This document shows, in pieces, positions 34,720 to 46,074 of a stretch of 64,000 nt of DNA. The DNA comes from Macrolepiota albuminosa (lineage: Eukaryota > Basidiomycota > Agaricomycetes > Agaricales > Agaricaceae). How positions within the stretch are numbered: position 1 is the first letter of the stretch; every line of letters starts with the position of its first letter. The notes under the pieces were generated by a model. The model did no database searches. It had not been told where the DNA came from and worked only from the letters and a program-made list of their open reading frames with translations. The DNA is taken from the NCBI GenBank assembly GCA_027475525.1, contig JAMWFC010000037.1, positions 129,419 to 193,418 of the forward strand. The letters are read 5' to 3'. The translations under genes were made by a program, and so were the position numbers.

Positions 34720-35180
34720 GCCCAAGCCTGCGCATGTATGCTCCAAGGACGATGCGGGGGCTAATGACAAGCTAACGGGAGCGATGCGGATGCCTGGGCG
34801 GGGTTTCGTCGTCAACTGTTACGTAGGACTTTTATCCACATCCTGAACTCATGTTTTCGATTCTAGGATATTAATAACATATGCAACTCGCGTGCGGACG
34901 CTTCAAGGATGACAAGGGGGCCAAACGTAGGCTGTCTAAAAGCCAACGTGAGCAACACTGATGCGTATTAGTGGCTGTCACGCATGATTTGGACCGTCGC
35001 GGCGTGCCAGACATTGCACTCACAATTTCGATTTTAGGTCATGAAGAACCTCTTCACCTTGTGTGCGGATGCTCCAAGGACGACAAGGGGGGCCAACGTT
35101 GGCTGTTCAAGAGCCAAGGCGAGCGACGCTAATGCGTATAAGTGTTGTCATGCGTGACGCAGACCATCACATTGTGCCAG
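34720..35180 (+). repeat. Diverged tandem repeat, three copies of about 165-172 bp
   Basis: The motif TGCTCCAAGGACGA (with changes) followed by a G-rich run recurs at about 34738, 34899 and 35070. The copies share further words such as GCTGT and ATGCGTAT. No coding content is recognised. Confidence 0.55.
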
Positions 35181-35289
35181 ACATTGCTCAACCTTGCTCA
35201 ACCTGAGATCTAGTATAAGTGTTGTCATGCGTGACGCAGACCATCACATTGTGCCAGACATTGCTCAACCTTGCTCAACCTGAGATCTA
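35136..35289. repeat. 77-bp tandem duplication (11)
   Basis: Copies at 35136 and 35213, in the spacer before the small gene at 35323. Confidence 0.9.
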
Positions 35290-35322
35290 CACATTAGACG
35301 TCATTTTCGCCCTAACACCGTC

Positions 35323-35890
35323 CATGAATCACTTGTCGACTTCCAATAAATCCTCCCACGCTGTTTCCCGATCTGTCGACGATGACTCGTCGAATAAATT
35401 CGAAAAAAGTGAAGGCAAAGGGACTGGTGTGGTTCAGGGTATGAAGTACGTACCTTCGTGCCTTTTTTTTGGCTCTATATGACTAACATACATCTAGGTC
35501 AGCGCACATGCTCGTTATTCGAGCATTCATGCGCTGCAAGGAGATTATGGGGAGGGTTAAGCTATTCAACAGTCAAGATCAGGTTCGCTCGTTATTCGAG
35601 CATTCATGCGCTGCAAGGAGATTATGGGGAGGGTTAAGCTATTCAACAGTCAAGATCAGGTTCGTTGCCTGTTTTTAGCATGTTTCGTCATATATGACCT
35701 CTTTACAGGCCAGGAACTCGAAACCGCGTCGCACAGGGATGTACCTGTTCTTGTACGGCGGTCGTGTTATATGACCTCTTTACAGGCCAGGAACTCGAAA
35801 CCGCGTCGCACAGGGATGTACCTGTTCTTGTACGGCGGTCGTGTTGACGTCAACACGTTCTACGCATACAGGGACAACGAAGATAAATGA
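35323..35890 (+). CDS. Small three-exon gene, about 104 residues, unknown
   Basis: Exon 1 runs MNHLSTSNKSSHAVSRSV to QGMK with a GTACGT donor. Exon 2 holds HMLVIRAFMRCKEIMGRVKL. Exon 3 holds RTGMYLFLYGGRVDVNTFYA and stops at 35888-35890. As it stands, two 77-bp duplications (35510 and 35691) double exon 2 and the start of exon 3; if each is collapsed, a simple gene remains. No family recognised. Confidence 0.4.
35510..35663. repeat. 77-bp tandem duplication (12)
   Basis: Copies at 35510 and 35587. It doubles exon 2 of the small gene. Confidence 0.9.
35691..35844. repeat. 77-bp tandem duplication (13)
   Basis: Copies at 35691 and 35768. It doubles an intron end and the start of exon 3 of the small gene. 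Confidence 0.9.
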
Positions 35891-36149
35891 AGATTACAAT
35901 TTTCGAATTTCTACGTTTTTTTTTATACATTTACGGACTATTTTTCTTCGATTTATGCTTATGGACAGCAGTACGTACATTCTATATATCGATATTCACA
36001 CAAATATGGTCTCGATTTCTCCCTATATCGTGAGCTAGCCTGCACTATTGCCGCGCTGGCACATCACGCTAGCACCGTCACACTGGCACTGCCACGTCAC
36101 GCCTCCCATAACACCCAGCCGCGTAGACCTCGGTCTTGCTGTGCGTTGC

Positions 36150-37700
36150 AGCGGCCCATCCCCTTTGATCATACAGGAGTTTATGAACAGGATTAAAGTC
36201 ATCAACAAAGCTGCTGTAGTACCTAAACCCTTTGGCAGATCAGAGTTTTCATATGCAGAAGCTAAAAATCTAGTTCAAGAACTTGGATTTTTTCCTTTAG
36301 CTATTGTACAAGCTGGTCATTATTTGTTTCAGAAATCATGGTTAGAATTTGCTCAATATATTGACAAATATAAATTGAATAAAAAGAAATATCTAGAACA
36401 AAATACAAAAGAACATATTGATAGTTATTCACAGTCACTTTACTCTACATGAAAAGTGAACTATGACCAGCTTTCCATATCTGCAAAGATATTACTCAAC
36501 TTTTGGAGTACTTGTCATTATGACAAAATACCTATTGACCTTTTGCAAAGAGCATGGAATATTGTAAAGATACAAAAAGATAATCAGGTTTTACAGCTTC
36601 AACATATCTTGTTATTATTTCTTAATGATGAAGAGCAATGGAACAACAAGCTTATAGATGAAACAATTTGTTTGCTAACATCATATTCATTAGTTGAAAG
36701 AATTGGAGAAAATCTGATAACAATGCATCCTTTAGTTCAAGAGTGTTGTCATGAATTTTTAACAAATGAAGAAAAAAAGAGATTGTATGACTGGATATCA
36801 CAAATATATCAGTGTTTGGGACAAGAAGATTTTGATTATAATGATGTTCAATTCTTGTTACCTCATGTAAGAAAATTGAAAGAAAACACATCAGTAGGGT
36901 TGGAAGTTTTAAAAGTAATTGCAAGATTACTATATACAGCAAAACTATGGATGGATGCAATTGATCAAATAGAAAAAGTTATAACTTTTATTGAAAAAAC
37001 AGAATATGAAAGTCTTGATGAATGGAAAAATATATTAGGATCTGCATTACAAAAGTTAGGAAGGTTTCAAAAGGCTGAAGAAATACAGAGACAAATCTTA
37101 GCTACTCAGAAAACAGCATTAGGAAATAATCATCCTAGTACTCTTAGTAGCATGAATAATCTTGCACTTACTCTAGAAGCAGCTGAAAAGCTTCAAGAGG
37201 CTGAAAATATACAGAGACAAGTCTTAGCTACTCAGCAAGCAGCATTAGAAAAGAATCATCCTAGTACTCTTGATACCATGAATTATCTTGCAATCACTCT
37301 AGGAAAAGCTGGAAAGCTTCAAGAAGCTGAAGATATACAGAGACAAGTCTTAGCCACTCAGCAAGCAGCATTAGGAAACAATCATTCTAGTACTCTTGAT
37401 ACCATGAATTATTTTGCAGTTACTCTAGGAAGAGCTGAAAAGCTTCAAGAGGCTGAAGATATACAGAGACAAGTCTTAGCTACTCAGCAAGCAGCATTAG
37501 GAAACAATCATCCTAGTACTCTTATTAGCATGAATAATCTTGCAATCACTTTAAAAAAAGCTAGAAAGTTTCAAGAAGCTAAAAAGATGCAGCAACAGAT
37601 TTTAGCTCTTCAGCAAGTAGTATTAAAGAACAATTATCCTAATAATTTCTTTTTTATAAACCACCTTTGGCATTGTTTTAAAAAGGCTGTTAAAAATTGA
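36150..37700 (+). pseudogene. NB-ARC/TPR protein fragment, AT-rich, with one in-frame TGA
   Basis: The frame starts inside a domain (EFMNRIKVINKAA; LVQELGFFPLAIVQAGHYL is the late NB-ARC part with its GLPLA-like motif), meets TGA at 36450-36452, and continues for 415 codons. A winged-helix-like part (LLTSYSLVERIGENLITMHP) is followed by four to five 42-residue TPR units of the kinesin-light-chain type (HPSTLSSMNNLA, RQVLATQQAAL). Such proteins act in fungi as NLR-like sensors, with patatin or other effector domains in front; here the nucleotide-binding P-loop and any effector are missing. The TGA stands where Trp is usual (T-W-x-V-x-YDQLS), so TGG became TGA. AT content is much higher and CpG much rarer than in the neighbours. 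Confidence 0.7.
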
Positions 37701-38501
37701 AAAAGTATACAAAATCAACAATCAAGAATCAAACAGATTTTTAGTATTTTTTGAATATTTATAATTTATTTGTAAATATATCATAAATATATTTTTATTT
37801 TATTTTTATTAAGTCACATCTTAGTATTCTATACTTCAGAGCACATCAGAGACTTCTGGAGAAACATCTATTAGATACAGGTCATATGATTTCTAACAAG
37901 TGTTTATAATGGGACAACTGTTTTGTGAGAATAATGGAGTTCTTCACTAGGTTTAAAGCATTGACCTGGCCCTCCAAAGGGATCCAAGGATAAGCCACAA
38001 CCATTAGGAGCTCCTCCACATGGACAACCACCTAAAAACTTACCAAACTGTCTACAAAATCTCTATTATATGGTAAGTATTTGTTATTGTTGTCTTCACA
38101 CAATGTGTCCGAATTTAACTGTGACTGACTCAGATACAAAAAATACTTCTTATATTGTTGGTGAAAAATAGACTTTTGAAGATTAGTATGAAGATGAATT
38201 TCTAAAAGAAGTTGAATGGGCTGGGTTTGAAAGTATGCATCAGGAAGTATTGATATAGATTCCTACAGGCTCATCTCTGGGCAAGGCTTCAGAGTCATTG
38301 ACAGGGCTACAGTGTCAAGATGGGCCATTCACTGAGTAGATGCAATCTAGGCACCTTAATTGTGCTGTTAAGTGCTCAAATAAATGTAAGTTGCTATTAT
38401 ACTCATCTATACAATACACTGAACATGAATATAGAGCTATTTTTCAGTCAAAAGCAAGCTTATGATAGTAGCAATGAAGAACTGTTGCTTCAGTGTAAGT
38501 T
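37701..38501. other. AT-rich, CpG-poor region with decayed open frames
   Basis: The region continues the composition of the NB-ARC/TPR block. On the minus strand a Cys/Gly-rich frame (FLGGCPCGGAPNGCGLSLD, 37903-38066) has no start codon. On the plus strand a frame from 38103 is cut by several stops (MCPNLTVTDSDTKNTS onward). Neither is recognised. The region was contiguous with 51718 onward before Copia element F inserted. Confidence 0.35.
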
Positions 38502-38506
38502 TAATC

Positions 38507-38839
38507 TGTTGGAGTCCTGAAGGGACACCTTGACCTTGCTTTGTGCGCTTGCGGCCACCAGCCACCATGCTAATATCCATTGTCCAAAAGATACATTGAC
38601 CCTTACTAAATAGCTATATATACCATGGTACCATGCACAAACCCCTCAGTCTTTTATACACGACTGAGGGTGAGTTACTTACAAACGCATAACAGTGTAT
38701 ATGTCCTGACAGCATTTACTACAGAACTTACTTGTATTTTTGTCAGGTACTATTACAATATAGTCTTTTATACACGACTGAGGAACTTACTTGTATTCTT
38801 GTCAGGTCACTAAGAATATCGGATTGTCTAGTTCTAACA
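38507..38839 (+). repeat. 5' LTR of Copia element F (333 bp)
   Basis: Pairs with 51380-51712. The copies differ by about ten transitions only. The sequence CTTTTATACACGACTGAGG occurs twice within the LTR. Confidence 0.9.
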
Positions 38840-38850
38840 GGTTATGGGCC
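38840..38850 (+). other. Primer binding site of element F (half-tRNA type)
   Basis: GGTTATGGGCC directly follows the LTR. Its complement GGCCCATAACC matches the anticodon stem-loop of eukaryotic initiator methionine tRNA (anticodon CAT), the internal primer used by Drosophila copia and yeast Ty5. This fits a Copia-class element. Confidence 0.65.
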
Positions 38851-39101
38851 AAAAGCGATACTATTTCTGAACAGAAGACTATAGTATCTCGAACTTGACT
38901 TTTTTTCCTTGGCTTGGCAAACTCTCGTGTAGTCACTCCGGCTACTTCTTGCATATCACTCCAATCACATCTACGGCCCAATCAATCGGTTGATCGTGTC
39001 CTCTCTGTGTGTCCTTTGTCTCTCCTACGCGTCGCATAGACCGCCACTAGGATTCTTATATCCCAACAACAATGTTTTTCCCTTCACCATACTATGGGAT
39101 C

Positions 39102-39329
39102 TGTTCCTTCTCCCTTTCCCCCTGCACTCGCCACCGATGCCGCTTACCTGAGTATTTGCCTGGCCAAACTCAACACGCACTGGCCCACTACGGAGCCCCT
39201 GTTCAACCGCTGATGACGCCAACTGTGGTTGGGTGCGCTGGACGTATACGCAGTACAACGCCGTCTCCAGCGCCTGGCGTACAGGTTTGTGAGGAGTCCC
39301 GGCAGGGTCCCGGTGTGCTCAAGCAGAGG
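39102..39329 (+). pseudogene. Copia element F gag, N-terminal remnant
   Basis: It reads MGSVPSPFPPALATDAAYLS to TEPLFNR and then stops; after a frame change ADDANCGWVRWTYTQYNAVS looks like its continuation. The reading is cut at 39329 by the LTR of element E. The zinc-knuckle part of gag is not present anywhere in the window. Confidence 0.45.
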
Positions 39330-40330
39330 TGATAGGGCGATGCGCTAGACGATAGCGCCTCAGGTGCTACCTAGCAAGTGGTAAGCGTCGTAGTTTAGGA
39401 GAAGTTATAGAGAAATAAACAAATAGCGCAGCGTAGCGTGCCCGTAGGTGGCACCGTAAACAACGAAGACAAGATAGACAAAGCTAGTGCCAAACTTGGT
39501 GACAAAGTCAGGCAATGCTAGCGCGATTTGAACGCTAAGTGTAACTGGGTGCTCAAGAGGTTACGATTCGTTGTTATATACATGGCAAGTAGCTAGTTTT
39601 TATACTATGCGCTACATTATTTCCAAAATAAGTCCATTGACGGCGCTACCAATTAGCGCCTCTCTTCGTGACTGTAGCTAACGGCCACCTGTCAATGGCG
39701 ACCTGCAGCACATGGGTGACGGCGACCAACGGCGACTCTAAAACTACTTAGAAGTGGTACGAGTTTGCTCACTTTTTGATGTAATTTAATTGGCCATGCC
39801 ATCCCGGGGTATGGTTGGGGAATCCTCAACAGACGCCGTGAGTGCTAATTCCGGCGCTAAACATTGTACCATCTTTTGATAGATTTAAATGTCAGGTCTG
39901 CGTGTATCCTGTCTCGTCGTCATTGATTCTTTTAGACTTCTGATTGAGGTGCCTCGGTGATTGACAGCGCCAATTGCTAACTCCTTTCAGTACTGATCGG
40001 GGTTTGGTCAGAGTCACCTCCCGCCATTGTGCCAGCACTATGAGTTCTGAGCCTTCTTGGTCTTCAAAGTAACTGAGTGGAGTGCACTGAGGGGCTGATA
40101 CTGGTGATTGAGCACTATGAGTTCTGAGCCTTCTTGGTCTTCAAAGTAACTGAGTGGAGTGCACTGAGGGGCTGATACTGGTGATTGAGATGAATGGATA
40201 AGTCTTGCCATAGAGCGCCCATGCTAGGGCTGCTCTGTACTCAAGGCTGGTCGCTAGAGTCTCTGGTGTGTCAAGTGTTGGTCGGCCTATAATGTCTCTT
40301 GATGCGCTCAGTCCGAGTAGAAGCCTATCA
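39330..40330 (-). repeat. LTR of Gypsy element E (1001 bp as given)
   Basis: It starts TGATAGGGCG and ends GCCTATCA, a 7-bp inverted terminal pair. Without the 77-bp duplication at 40034 it is 924 bp, almost the length of element B's 5' LTR (927 bp). Right after it, 40331-40342 reads on the minus strand as GTTGGGGGGAGA, a polypurine tract, so this is the 3' LTR of a minus-strand element. The rest of E (pol, gag, 5' LTR) is absent. Confidence 0.7.
40034..40187. repeat. 77-bp tandem duplication (14)
   Basis: Copies at 40034 and 40111 inside the LTR of element E. Confidence 0.9.
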
Positions 40331-40419
40331 TCTCCCCCCAACTGAAAAATTGACTGTCCTCAGTCAAACGCCGTCATTAATTTGACTGCGCTACGGTCCA
40401 TATAATGCCGCCGGCACCT

Positions 40420-40427
40420 TATAAAAG
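40420..40427 (+). promoter_or_regulatory. TATA box of the antisense gene in element E
   Basis: TATAAAAG lies 50 bp before the ATG at 40477 and 90 bp from the LTR end, on the strand opposite to the element. Confidence 0.55.
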
Positions 40428-40476
40428 TCGTTTTCAGCACTTCACCTTCCCATGTTTTCCTTCCCATCTTTCCAGC

Positions 40477-41035
40477 ATGTCCACTCCTTTCGATGCCTCT
40501 GCTTTCCGCAATTTCCTGGCTAAGGCCTCCTATTTATTTGATCGCGCTAAGTCTGTCGGTCCCGCCGATGCGCCACAAACCATCCCTGGCATTATGCAAC
40601 TTTATCGGTGCTGGCTCGTGGTCCGTGGCTCCGACAGTTCCTGGGAGCAGAGTACTACGAAGGTGCCGATTGGTTGCGCTCTTTTGCGGACCTTTTTGTA
40701 AGTTTCTAAGTTTGATTTTGGCTTTGTGGCGCTAAGGTTCAGCGCCCATACTAGGCTCCCTCCTTATCCAATGAGATCGACACGTTGTTGGCTAGTACCG
40801 AGGTCAGCAAAGTAAGTCTTTCCTTTTCTTCCCCCCTTTTTCCACTGTTAATCCTTGAGTAGTCGGTTGCCACGTCTCCCACCGTCGCCAGTCTTCCTAC
40901 TGCCCCCTCGGCCTCTACTGTCCCTTCTGTTCCTACCGCCCCTCCTTCTTCGACTTCTGTTCCGCCTCCTTCCGTTCTTGGCAGCCCTTTTCGTGGCGCT
41001 GCTTCTTCCACTCACCCTGCCCCAAGCGCTGCTTC
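40477..41035 (+). pseudogene. 5' part of an antisense gene carried by element E
   Basis: ATG at 40477 (MSTPFDASAFRNFLAKASYL) opens an exon of about 220 bp ending at a GTAAGT donor. Later exons hold NEIDTLLASTEVSK, followed by a GTAAGT donor, and a Pro/Ser/Thr-rich part (LPTAPSASTVPSVPTAPPSS). It is cut at 41035 by the LTR of element D. It runs opposite to element E, directly inside its 3' LTR, as the antisense gene of element B does. The two proteins do not look alike by eye. No family recognised; the inner splice sites are uncertain. Confidence 0.5.
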
Positions 41036-41356
41036 TGTAAGGGCGACCTCCGGAGGTTGCGGCACTATCACACAACTGGCAGAGGGAAATCCAAAGTATA
41101 TTAGAGCCAGTAATGACAGTACAATCAATAACTAATCACCTGGCAGAGGGAAATCCAAAGAGAACAAGTCTAAGGATTCCTCTGCCAGTGCGGCACATCA
41201 GTACAGGGGCAGAAGAGCGTGGGAACGACTGTACAGTATCCAACGGCTAGCTCTGGGAGGCCGGGAGAACCCCGGGGCGTGGGAAATGCTCCGGAGTTCT
41301 CCGGAAACTCTGGAAAAGGAAATTGTGACCAGACAAGAGCGAGGAGTCCCCTGACA
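41036..41356 (-). repeat. 3' LTR of element D (321 bp)
   Basis: Pairs with 47208-47528. Its inner part plus the pol end is repeated once more by the 434-bp duplication starting at 41151. Confidence 0.9.
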
Positions 41357-42018
41357 TCACCCCCCCTTCTAGGGCACGGCGTCTCGACGTGCTGGGTAGA
41401 AGAACTTGCAGATGGCCTGATCCGCTAGAGAAAGGGGGTAAACTCCCCGTATGGTTTGCAGGGCATCAGGGTGCCGGCGGTGGAAGTCCCGGGTGAGAGC
41501 CGGGGCGTGGACGTCTTCAGATGGCTCCCAGGAGATGTCTTCGATACCATAGCCCTTCCACTTCACCTTGTACTGTAGCTTTCCAAATCCAAAGAGAACA
41601 AGTCTAAGGATTCCTCTGCCAGTGCGGCACATCAGTACAGGGGCAGAAGAGCGTGGGAACGACTGTACAGTATCCAACGGCTAGCTCTGGGAGGCCAGGA
41701 GAACCCCGGGGCGCGGGAAATGCTCCGGAGTTCTCCGGAAACTCTGGAAAAGGAAATTGTGACCAGACAAGAGCGAGGAGTCCCCTGACATCACCCCCCC
41801 TTCTAGGGCACGGTGTCTCGACGTGCTGGGTAGAAGAACTCGCGGATGGCCTGATCCGCTAGAGAAAGGGGGTAAACTCCCCGTATGGTTTGCAGGGCAT
41901 CAGGGTGCCGGCGGTGGAAGTCCCGGGTGAGAGCCGGGGCGTGGACGTCTTCAGATGGCTCCCAGGAGATGTCTTCGATACCATAGCCCTTCCACTTCAC
42001 CTTGTACTGTAGCTTCCC
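41151..42018. repeat. 434-bp tandem duplication at the 3' end of element D
   Basis: The copies start at 41151 and 41585. Each holds most of the LTR, the polypurine tract and the last codons of pol (chromodomain and tail). The copies differ by a few transitions. The result is an extra partial LTR at 41585-41790 next to the true pol end. Its period is not 77, and the differences suggest that it is real. Confidence 0.8.
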
Positions 42019-45000
42019 ACAGAATAGGCGGCTGTCCAAAATCTTCTCCACTTTGTACTCCACCCCGCTGTCTGCTAGGACTGGCGGTGGTGGCGGCGGT
42101 GCTCGTCGCCCAGGGATGGGGTCTTCCGGGGCTGGAGAAAGCTTGACCACGTTGAAGACCGGGTGGAGTTGGCGCATGCCCGCAGGCAGCCGGAGTCAGT
42201 AGGCTAGGGGCCCCACCTGACGCTCAATGGGGTATGGCCCCAGTTGACAATGAGACAGCTTCTTTGAGGGTCGCGTGGTGGAGATGTCGGAGGCATCCAG
42301 GAATACGTGGTCTCTGGGCTTGTACTTGGGAGCTGGTGTCCGGCCCTGGTTGTAGTATCGTGCCATGTTGTCCTTTGCCTTAGTTAGCACAGCCTTCGCC
42401 TCCTCCTGTGCCTTCTGCATGCGATCCACAAACTCGTTGACCAATTTGTTCTCTGACCGCTGTGTGCGTGGCTCAAAACCCATCCGGGGGTGCCGCCCTG
42501 TGTCAAGGAAGAAGGGTGATACCTGCGTCGAGGCATGGACATGGTTGTTGTACTGGAATTCCGCCTCCGGCAGGAGCTCATCCCAGTCGTCCTGACGCTC
42601 GTTGCAGAATAGCCGCAGGTATTGCTCAAGCTCCTGGTTAACACGTTCGGTCTGGCCGTCGGATTGTGGGTGGTAGGCAGTGGAGGTGTGGAGCTTCACA
42701 TGCAGGAGGCGGTAGAGCTCCCGGGTGAACTCCGCAACAAACTGTGGGCCCCGGTCGGACACGTACGCATCGGAAAGACCGTGGAGTTTCCAGACATTCT
42801 TCCGGTACAGGTTAGCGGCACCCACGGCGGAGCAGGTCATGTGGGTCAGAATGAAGTGAGCCCGTTTGCCATAGAGGTCCACGACCACCAGGATAGCATC
42901 ATAGCCGTGTGCGTCCAGAAGCTCCACAATGAAGTCCACAGAGGCCACACTCCACCGTTCTGCGGGCGTTGGCAAGGAGTGCAGCTGACCGGTAGGGAGA
43001 CGGCGCTGGGGCTTGGTCTGGAGGCAGAGATCACAGGTGCTGGTGTAGGAGCCTATGTATCTCAACATCTGAGGCCACCAGTAGTTCCGGGACACAAGTT
43101 CCAGCGTCTTCCAGCGCCCGGGGTGCCTGGCAATGCGGGAGTCGTGGTGTTGCTCAACAATGCATTGCCGGAGCTCCGGGTTGTTGGGTACATAGATGCA
43201 GCCACGGTAGGTGAGGAGGCCATCTTGGAGACTCCACTCGTTGGCATGCACTGCCCTCGTGCCCATGGGGCGATGAGACCGTAGAGCCAAGGCGGCCTTG
43301 GCCACGGAGTCCTCCTGCATCCCCGCCCAGTTCCCCCGACGGATATTCCGGAGAATGTCGACCTCGTCTCCCTGGGCGGATATCCCCTCCAGTGCCCAGA
43401 CGGCGAACAGCTCCGGTCGTAGGAGAGTGATGTTGTCGTTGTCTCCGGCCCTGGAGCCATGGTCGGCACGCCTGGATAGGGCATCGGGCTTCCCCATTGA
43501 CCTCCCCGGCTTGTGATGCAGTGAGAAGTCAAAGTTGGCAAGGTAGAGGGACCACCGGGCCTGGCGGCGGTTGAGCTTCTTTGCTGTCCGGAAGTACTCC
43601 AAGTTCTTGTGGTCTGTCCAGACTTCGAACTTGTGCTGGGCCCCCTCCAGGAAGTGGCGCCACTCCTCTAGTGACCAGATGATTGCCAGCATCTCCTTGT
43701 CGTGGATCTCATAGTTCCGCTCCACGGCATTGAGGCTCTTAGAGTAGAAGGCCACCGGATGCCACTTGCCGTCCCCCGGGGATTGCTGGGACAGGACGGC
43801 GCCGGTAGCAAAGTCGGAACTGTCTGCCTCGACTCAGAAAGGCTGATCGTCATCTGGGAAGAGGAGCACCGGCTTGGAGGTGACGGCTCGCTTCAGGGCA
43901 TCGAAGGCCTGTTGCTCCGCGTCACCCCAAGTCCAGGCTGCCTCCTTCCAGGTGAGGTCAAAGAGGGGCCATGCGTGGTGGGAAAAGTCCTGGATGAACC
44001 GCCGGTAGAAGTTGGTGAACCCCAGGAAGGCCTGTACCTCCTTCTTGTTCCAGGGCTCTGGCCACTGCGTAACGCCGGCCACCTTCACCGGGTCCATCTC
44101 CGCCATACCGTGAGAGATGATGAGCCCGAGGTACTCGATCTGAGTTTTCTCGAACTCACATTTCTCCGGTTTGAGGTAGAGCTGATACTGGCAGAGGCGG
44201 TCTAGGACTATGCGGGTGATCCGGCGGTGCTCCTCTAGCGTCTTGGTGTAGATGAGGATATCGTCCAGGTACACACACACCACCCCATCTGCTATGAGGT
44301 CCCGGAATATGTCATTCATCATGGTTTGAAAGGTGGCGGGGCTGTTGGTGAGCCCAAAGAACATTACCAATGGTTCAAACAGGCCCCGGTTGGTCCGAAA
44401 CGCAGCCTTCCACTCGTCTCCCTCCTGGATGCACACATTGTTGTAGCCCCAGCGGACGTCCAACTTGGTGAAGTAGCGTGCACCCCGGAGGTTGTTAATG
44501 AGTTCTGAGATGAGAGGGAGCGGGTAGCGGTTCTTGATGGTCATCGCATTAAGCACACGATAATCTTGGACCAACCGGAGGGTGCCATCCTTCTTCTTGA
44601 TGAAAAACACCGGGGAGGCCATCGGCGACTTTGAGGGTCGAATTCTTCCAGTTTCAAGATTTTCCCGGAGGAAGGCATCTAGTTCATCCTGCTCCTTGGG
44701 CGCCAGTGGGTACACCTTGCAGTTGGCCGGCTTTGAGTCTGGTAGGAGCTCGATGGCATGATCCCACTGCTTGCGCTCTGGGAGAGAATCAAACGAGGCC
44801 TTGGAGAAAACATCCTCAAAGTCGTGCAGGTGGCCCGGGACAGTATCCCGGAATGGGCGAGGCGAGGTATTGGTGGCGAAGGCCTGGGCCAACCGTTGGG
44901 AAGTGGTCTGGCTGGCCCAGATCTCCTCTGCCGATGGCGGCGGACGCAACGCTGTGGCATAGATGCGGTCCCCTACCTCAATGGCCTCGTCTGGTAATTC

Positions 45001-46074
45001 CGGGTCCGGGACTGGCAGGAATTCTCCTTCGCGACCGTCTTCCATGGTGGCCTCTCCACCGCTGTGCCTGTCATCCTCATAGAGGGCCTCTCTATGAGGG
45101 AACGCCAGGGGCGGAGGATCCAACAGGTCGAGGTCGGCGAAGGGGATGTGTCCTGCCCAGCAGGCCCAGATGGCTGCGCGTTCCCACACAGCGGTGCGCC
45201 GCTCTATCCTTGCCTCCTTCACACAGGTGGCGCAGCATCGGGGGCACCGACTCATGCTCACCTCTCTGGTAGTCCAGTCTATCTCCGGGTTGTGCTCCCG
45301 GAGCCACGTGTATCCCAGGATCATATCCTGCTTTCCCAAGCTGGTGACTGCGAAGGTGGCACGCTCGGCATGGGCCCGATAGCGCAGAACCAGGTCTACA
45401 ACGGCGTGGATGGAGCCTGCTTCATTGGGGGTACCATCAATATTGTAGACCGGAATTGGGGAAGGGAGAGGGCGAGTCGTGAGTTGGTGTCGGGCCACGT
45501 AGTCAGCATCCACAAAGAGCCCGGTGGCTCCGGAATCTAGAAGAGCAGTCACGCTCCGGGTCTGCTGTGTGTCAGTTGTTTCGACCTCCACCTTTAGCCG
45601 GAGCAAGTTGGTCAAGGGTGTTGAGGCTACCACGTAGCGCCTCGGAAGGCGACGTTGCCAGGCAGGGATGCGGGGTCGAGGGGGCCCGGCAGGAGGAGTC
45701 GGCGAGGCCGGGGGGCTTTTAGATACGTCGAGGGGTGGGCTTACGATCGTAGGTGCCAAAGTGTCCTCAGGGGTTGTATTGGGCTCTTCTATGGACAGAC
45801 ATACAAATCGATTTGCACCAAGCGACGGGGGCGTACTCTTCACCCGTCGCTCCTCTAAAAATCCTCCGGGCTCCCTCCTTCCGACGCATCCGCACTCCGC
45901 TCCTGCTCCCGGGCCTCTGGCGCTGCCATGTCTGGAGAGGGTGCTCCGGCTGCGTCCTTGGCTGCCAGGAGCTGCAGGAGTAGCTCTTCCTGCTCCTCCG
46001 GGGCTAGGTAACGCACCTCGAGGCCAAGCGGGCAACGGCGTGCAAAGTGACCAGGGGTGCCGCAGCGCCGGCAC
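41803..46074 (-). pseudogene. Element D pol: PR, RT, RNase H, integrase, chromodomain
   Basis: One frame with TGA stops at 43834-43836 and 42196-42198. In order: aspartic protease (LLDSGATGLFVDADYV), RT (KLDVRWGYNNVCI, catalytic YLDD), RNase H (AFYSKSLNAVERNYEI), integrase HHCC finger (HHDSRIARHPG, CDLCLQTK), DDE core (VDFIVELL, VSDRGPQF, a Glu in SDGQTERVNQELE) and a C-terminal chromodomain ([20 protein letters not shown], then [12 protein letters not shown]). At both stops the family reads Arg (PFRVEAD; AYRLRLP), so CGA became TGA. The chromodomain would direct insertion to methylated histone in silent chromatin. Pol is in the -1 frame relative to gag. Confidence 0.9.

Noticed and set aside
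34624..34815. Short minus frame of 63 codons as a gene
   Set aside because: It overlaps the diverged repeat, has no homology that I can name, and looks like chance.
39025..39332. Two overlapping frames on both strands near the Copia gag start
   Set aside because: Only the frame beginning MGSVPSPFPP and its shifted continuation has Copia-like placement; the others are shadows.
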